Assembly (NCBI RefSeq): GCF_036181745.1
Contig: NZ_CP108080.1
Location: forward strand, 4,183,501 to 4,247,500
Direction: 5' to 3'
DNA length: 64,000 nt
DNA from: Streptomyces sp. NBC_00259
GTDB lineage: Bacteria; Actinomycetota; Actinomycetes; Streptomycetales; Streptomycetaceae
Shown here: piece by piece, positions 61,890 to 64,000 of the stretch
Layout of the letters: the number at the start of each line of letters is the position of its first letter
Position numbering within the stretch: the stretch's first letter is position 1
Program-made: the position numbers and the translations under genes
Notes under the pieces: generated by a model
What the model was told of the DNA's origin: nothing
The model's database searches: none
Seen by the model: the letters and a program-made list of their open reading frames with translations, nothing else

Positions 61890-63099
61890 TACCACACTCG
61901 CCGACACGGCGGCGGCGCTGGACGCCGCGGACGAACTGGCCGAGCGACGCGAACTGTTCGCGCTCGAAGGCTCCGTGGTGTACCTCGACGGGAACTCGCT
62001 CGGCGCGCTGCCGCGCCACGTCCCGGACCGGCTGGCCGATGTCGTCACCCGTGAATGGGGCGAGCTGCGCATCCGCTCCTGGGACGAGAGCGGCTGGTGG
62101 ACGGCGCCCGAGCGGATCGGTGAGCGGATCGCCCCGCTCGTCGGCGCGGCGCCCGGCCAGGTCGTGGTCGGCGACTCGACCAGCGTCAACGTCTTCAAGG
62201 CGGTCGTCGCGGCGGTACGGATGGCCCCGGACGACCGGGACGAGATCCTCGTCGACGCGACGACGTTCCCCACGGACGGGTACATCGCTCAGTCCGCGGC
62301 CCGGCTGACCGGCCGCCGCCTCGTGCCCGTCACCCCGGCGGAGCTGCCCGCCGCGCTCGGGCCCCGTACCGCCGTCGTGCTCCTCAACCACGTCGACTAC
62401 CGCACCGGCCGGCTGCACGACCTGCCGGCGCTCACCGCGGCCGTCCACGAGGCGGGCGCCCTGGCCGTGTGGGACCTGTGCCACAGCGCGGGCGCGCTGC
62501 CCGTCGGCCTCGACGAGCACGGCGTGGACCTCGCGGTGGGCTGCACGTACAAGTACCTCAACGGAGGCCCGGGTTCGCCGGCGTACCTGTACGTCGCCGA
62601 GCGCCACCAGGACCGGTTCGACTCGCCGCTGCCCGGCTGGAACTCGCACGCCGACCCGTTCGCGATGGCAGCGGGATTCGCGGCGGCTGACGGAGCGGTG
62701 CGCGGCAGGGTCGGCACGCCGGACATCCTGTCGATGCTCGCGCTGGAGGCGGCCCTCGACGTGTGGGACGGGGTCACGGTGGAGGCGGTACGGGCCAAGA
62801 GCCTCGCCCTCACGGACTTCTTCCTGGAGTGCGTCGAGGCGTACGTGCCGAAGGGCAGGGTCACCTCGCTCACCCCGGTCGCGCACGCCGAGCGCGGGAG
62901 CCAGGTCGCGCTGTCCTGCCCGGACGCCCCGGCCGTGATGGAGGAGCTGATCGCCCGCGGGGTCGTCGGCGATCTGCGCCGCCCTGACGTGCTGCGATTC
63001 GGGTTCACTCCGCTGTACGTCGGATTCGCGGACACCGAGCGCGCGGCGCGGACTCTCGCCGACGTCCTCGCCGAGGTGCCCGCCCCGCAGATCGGCTGA
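61882..63099 (+). CDS. kynU: Kynureninase
   Basis: 405 residues from ATG 61882, overlapping kynA by 8 nt. PLP features: VYLDGNSLGALPRHV, GDSTSVNVFKAV, NHVDYRTGRLHDL, VWDLCHSAGALPVGLD and VGCTYKYLNGGPGSPAYLY with the Schiff-base Lys. It converts kynurenine to anthranilate and alanine. Same operon as kynA. Confidence 0.97.
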   Translation: MSDTTLADTAAALDAADELAERRELFALEGSVVYLDGNSLGALPRHVPDRLADVVTREWGELRIRSWDESGWWTAPERIGERIAPLVGAAPGQVVVGDSTSVNVFKAVVAAVRMAPDDRDEILVDATTFPTDGYIAQSAARLTGRRLVPVTPAELPAALGPRTAVVLLNHVDYRTGRLHDLPALTAAVHEAGALAVWDLCHSAGALPVGLDEHGVDLAVGCTYKYLNGGPGSPAYLYVAERHQDRFDSPLPGWNSHADPFAMAAGFAAADGAVRGRVGTPDILSMLALEAALDVWDGVTVEAVRAKSLALTDFFLECVEAYVPKGRVTSLTPVAHAERGSQVALSCPDAPAVMEELIARGVVGDLRRPDVLRFGFTPLYVGFADTERAARTLADVLAEVPAPQIG

Positions 63100-63176
63100 C
63101 AGCAGGGGGCCGGGGGCCTGGTACCGTCCCCGCTGGTCAGGCCAATTCGGCCCCCTCACCGAAAGGTTGGAGCAGC

Positions 63177-64000
63177 ATGCCGGACTCCGCCGCCGCTCGC
63201 GACGCCGCCGAGGAGGCCTCGGCCATGTCGCATCCGGCCGTTGCCCCGGACGCCTCGGCCGCGTACGGCGAACACCCCGACCAGGTCGTGGACTTCTACG
63301 CGCCGCGCGACGGCCGGGACCGGGCACCGCTGGTGGTGGTGCTGCACGGCGGGGCGTGGCGGGCGCCGTACGACCGGCAGCACATCACCCCGTTCGCGGA
63401 CTTCCTGGCGCGGCGAGGTTTCGCCGTGGCCAATGTGGAGTACCGCAGGGGCCCTTCACTGCCCCAGCAGCGCGACGACGACGCGGCCGGCGACGGCCCG
63501 GTGGCGGGCCGCTGGCCGGACACGTTCGACGACGTCGCGGCAGCGCTCGACGCGCTTCCGGAGCTGGCCCGTACGACGCTGCCGCAGGCCGACCCGCGGC
63601 GCACGGTCGTCACCGGCCACTCGGCGGGCGGGCATCTCGCGCTGTGGGCGGCGGCCCGGCATGTGCTGCCGACCGGCTCGCCGTGGCGGCTGACGGCGGC
63701 ACCGCTGCTGCGCGGTGTCGTCCCGCTCGCCCCGATCGCGGACCTGGGGCGGGCGGTCGAGCTGGACGTGTGCGGTGGCGCGGTGCTCCAGCTCATCGGT
63801 GGTGAGGGCGAGTTCGACAAGCGTGCCGGGTACGTGGACCCGGCGGCGCTGCTGCCCACCGGGATCGCGACGGCCGTCGTCCAGGGCCGTGAGGACACCG
63901 TCGTACCGCAGGCCGTGGCCGAGGCGTACGTCGACGCGGCCGCGAAGGCGGGCGAGACGGTGGGGCTGACGCTGCTGGAGGACGTCGGTCACTTCCCGCT
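63177..64000 (+). CDS. Alpha/beta hydrolase, probable N-formylkynurenine formamidase (3' end outside window)
   Basis: About 274 residues visible from ATG 63177; the frame runs off the right edge. Oxyanion loop LVVVLHGGAWRAPYDR, nucleophile elbow VTGHSAGGHLALWA, acid Asp in VVQGREDTVVPQ and His in LLEDVGHFPL are all present, so the triad is complete. The HGGAW type is that of kynurenine formamidase/arylformamidase. Position directly after kynA-kynU would supply the missing second step. It could also be a general esterase. Confidence 0.75.
   Translation, partial: MPDSAAARDAAEEASAMSHPAVAPDASAAYGEHPDQVVDFYAPRDGRDRAPLVVVLHGGAWRAPYDRQHITPFADFLARRGFAVANVEYRRGPSLPQQRDDDAAGDGPVAGRWPDTFDDVAAALDALPELARTTLPQADPRRTVVTGHSAGGHLALWAAARHVLPTGSPWRLTAAPLLRGVVPLAPIADLGRAVELDVCGGAVLQLIGGEGEFDKRAGYVDPAALLPTGIATAVVQGREDTVVPQAVAEAYVDAAAKAGETVGLTLLEDVGHFP

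Noticed and set aside
58671..62285. 1204-codon minus-strand open frame
   Set aside because: Crosses four well-supported plus-strand genes and intergenic regions; shadow frame.

Overview
The window is very GC-rich actinobacterial chromosome, almost certainly Streptomyces. The evidence is a dnaK-grpE-dnaJ-hspR operon and a clpB gene that both carry HspR (HAIR) operators, a perfect parS site (GTTTCACGTGAAAC) between pyrE and fba, DUF2617/DUF3151/YbjN-type actinobacterial genes and GGAG-type ribosome binding sites. The right half (about 28-64 kb) looks like conserved core chromosome. The parS site suggests it lies in the origin-proximal arc.

Left end (1-7.8 kb): the 3' end of a sugar epimerase gene faces a minus-strand operon encoding a class I lysyl-tRNA synthetase homologue, a FemAB/GNAT-fold transferase, a SnoaL-like protein, an unknown protein and a CapK/PaaK-type adenylating enzyme. 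This is a candidate aminoacyl-tRNA-dependent biosynthetic or surface-modification locus. A divergent two-component pair (soluble histidine kinase and NarL-type regulator) follows.

Decayed mobile region (7.8-27.7 kb): a tRNA 3'-end fragment at 7.85 kb, small exported proteins and frameshifted genes lead into three copies of the 3' half of tRNA-Gly(CCC), at 12.03, 22.95 and 27.61 kb. Only the last belongs to a complete tRNA. Each copy follows a broken tyrosine integrase gene. The 12-23 kb segment carries a truncated RepSA-type replication gene, an intact xis, a truncated NUDIX gene, three DUF5994 paralogues (two within a duplicated block), a GNAT-AAA+ fusion, a GAF-SpoIIE-type phosphatase and an ice-binding-fold protein with a collagen-like tail. 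The 23-27.6 kb segment is a polymorphic-toxin island: an ESX/WXG100 pair (one member frameshifted), an RNase A-like toxin, an orphan toxin module and immunity proteins.

Core region (27.9-64 kb): dcd with a phosphoribosyltransferase gene, a Yip1 membrane protein, an FG-GAP lipoprotein, a large membrane Fe-S oxidoreductase, a sugar transferase, the dnaK operon, a frameshifted PA14/FN3 exported protein, and a divergent regulator/repeat-peptide/Rieske-like gene set at 41.3-42.9 kb. Next come a PPOX-fold oxidoreductase, clpB, YbjN, a PIG-V-type glycosyltransferase, a TetR/hydrolase pair, aminotransferases, a DUF2617-SpeE pair, a CoxG-like protein, aldose epimerase, pyrE, fba, a PatB-type lyase, an MFS exporter, DUF3151 and a kynurenine-pathway operon (kynA-kynU and a candidate formamidase that runs off the right edge).

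The two strongest candidates for an undescribed system are the tRNA-synthetase/transferase operon (0.5-5.7 kb) and the regulator plus tandem-repeat exported peptide plus Rieske-like protein set (41.3-42.9 kb). Gene identities come from motif recognition by eye; no database search was run.
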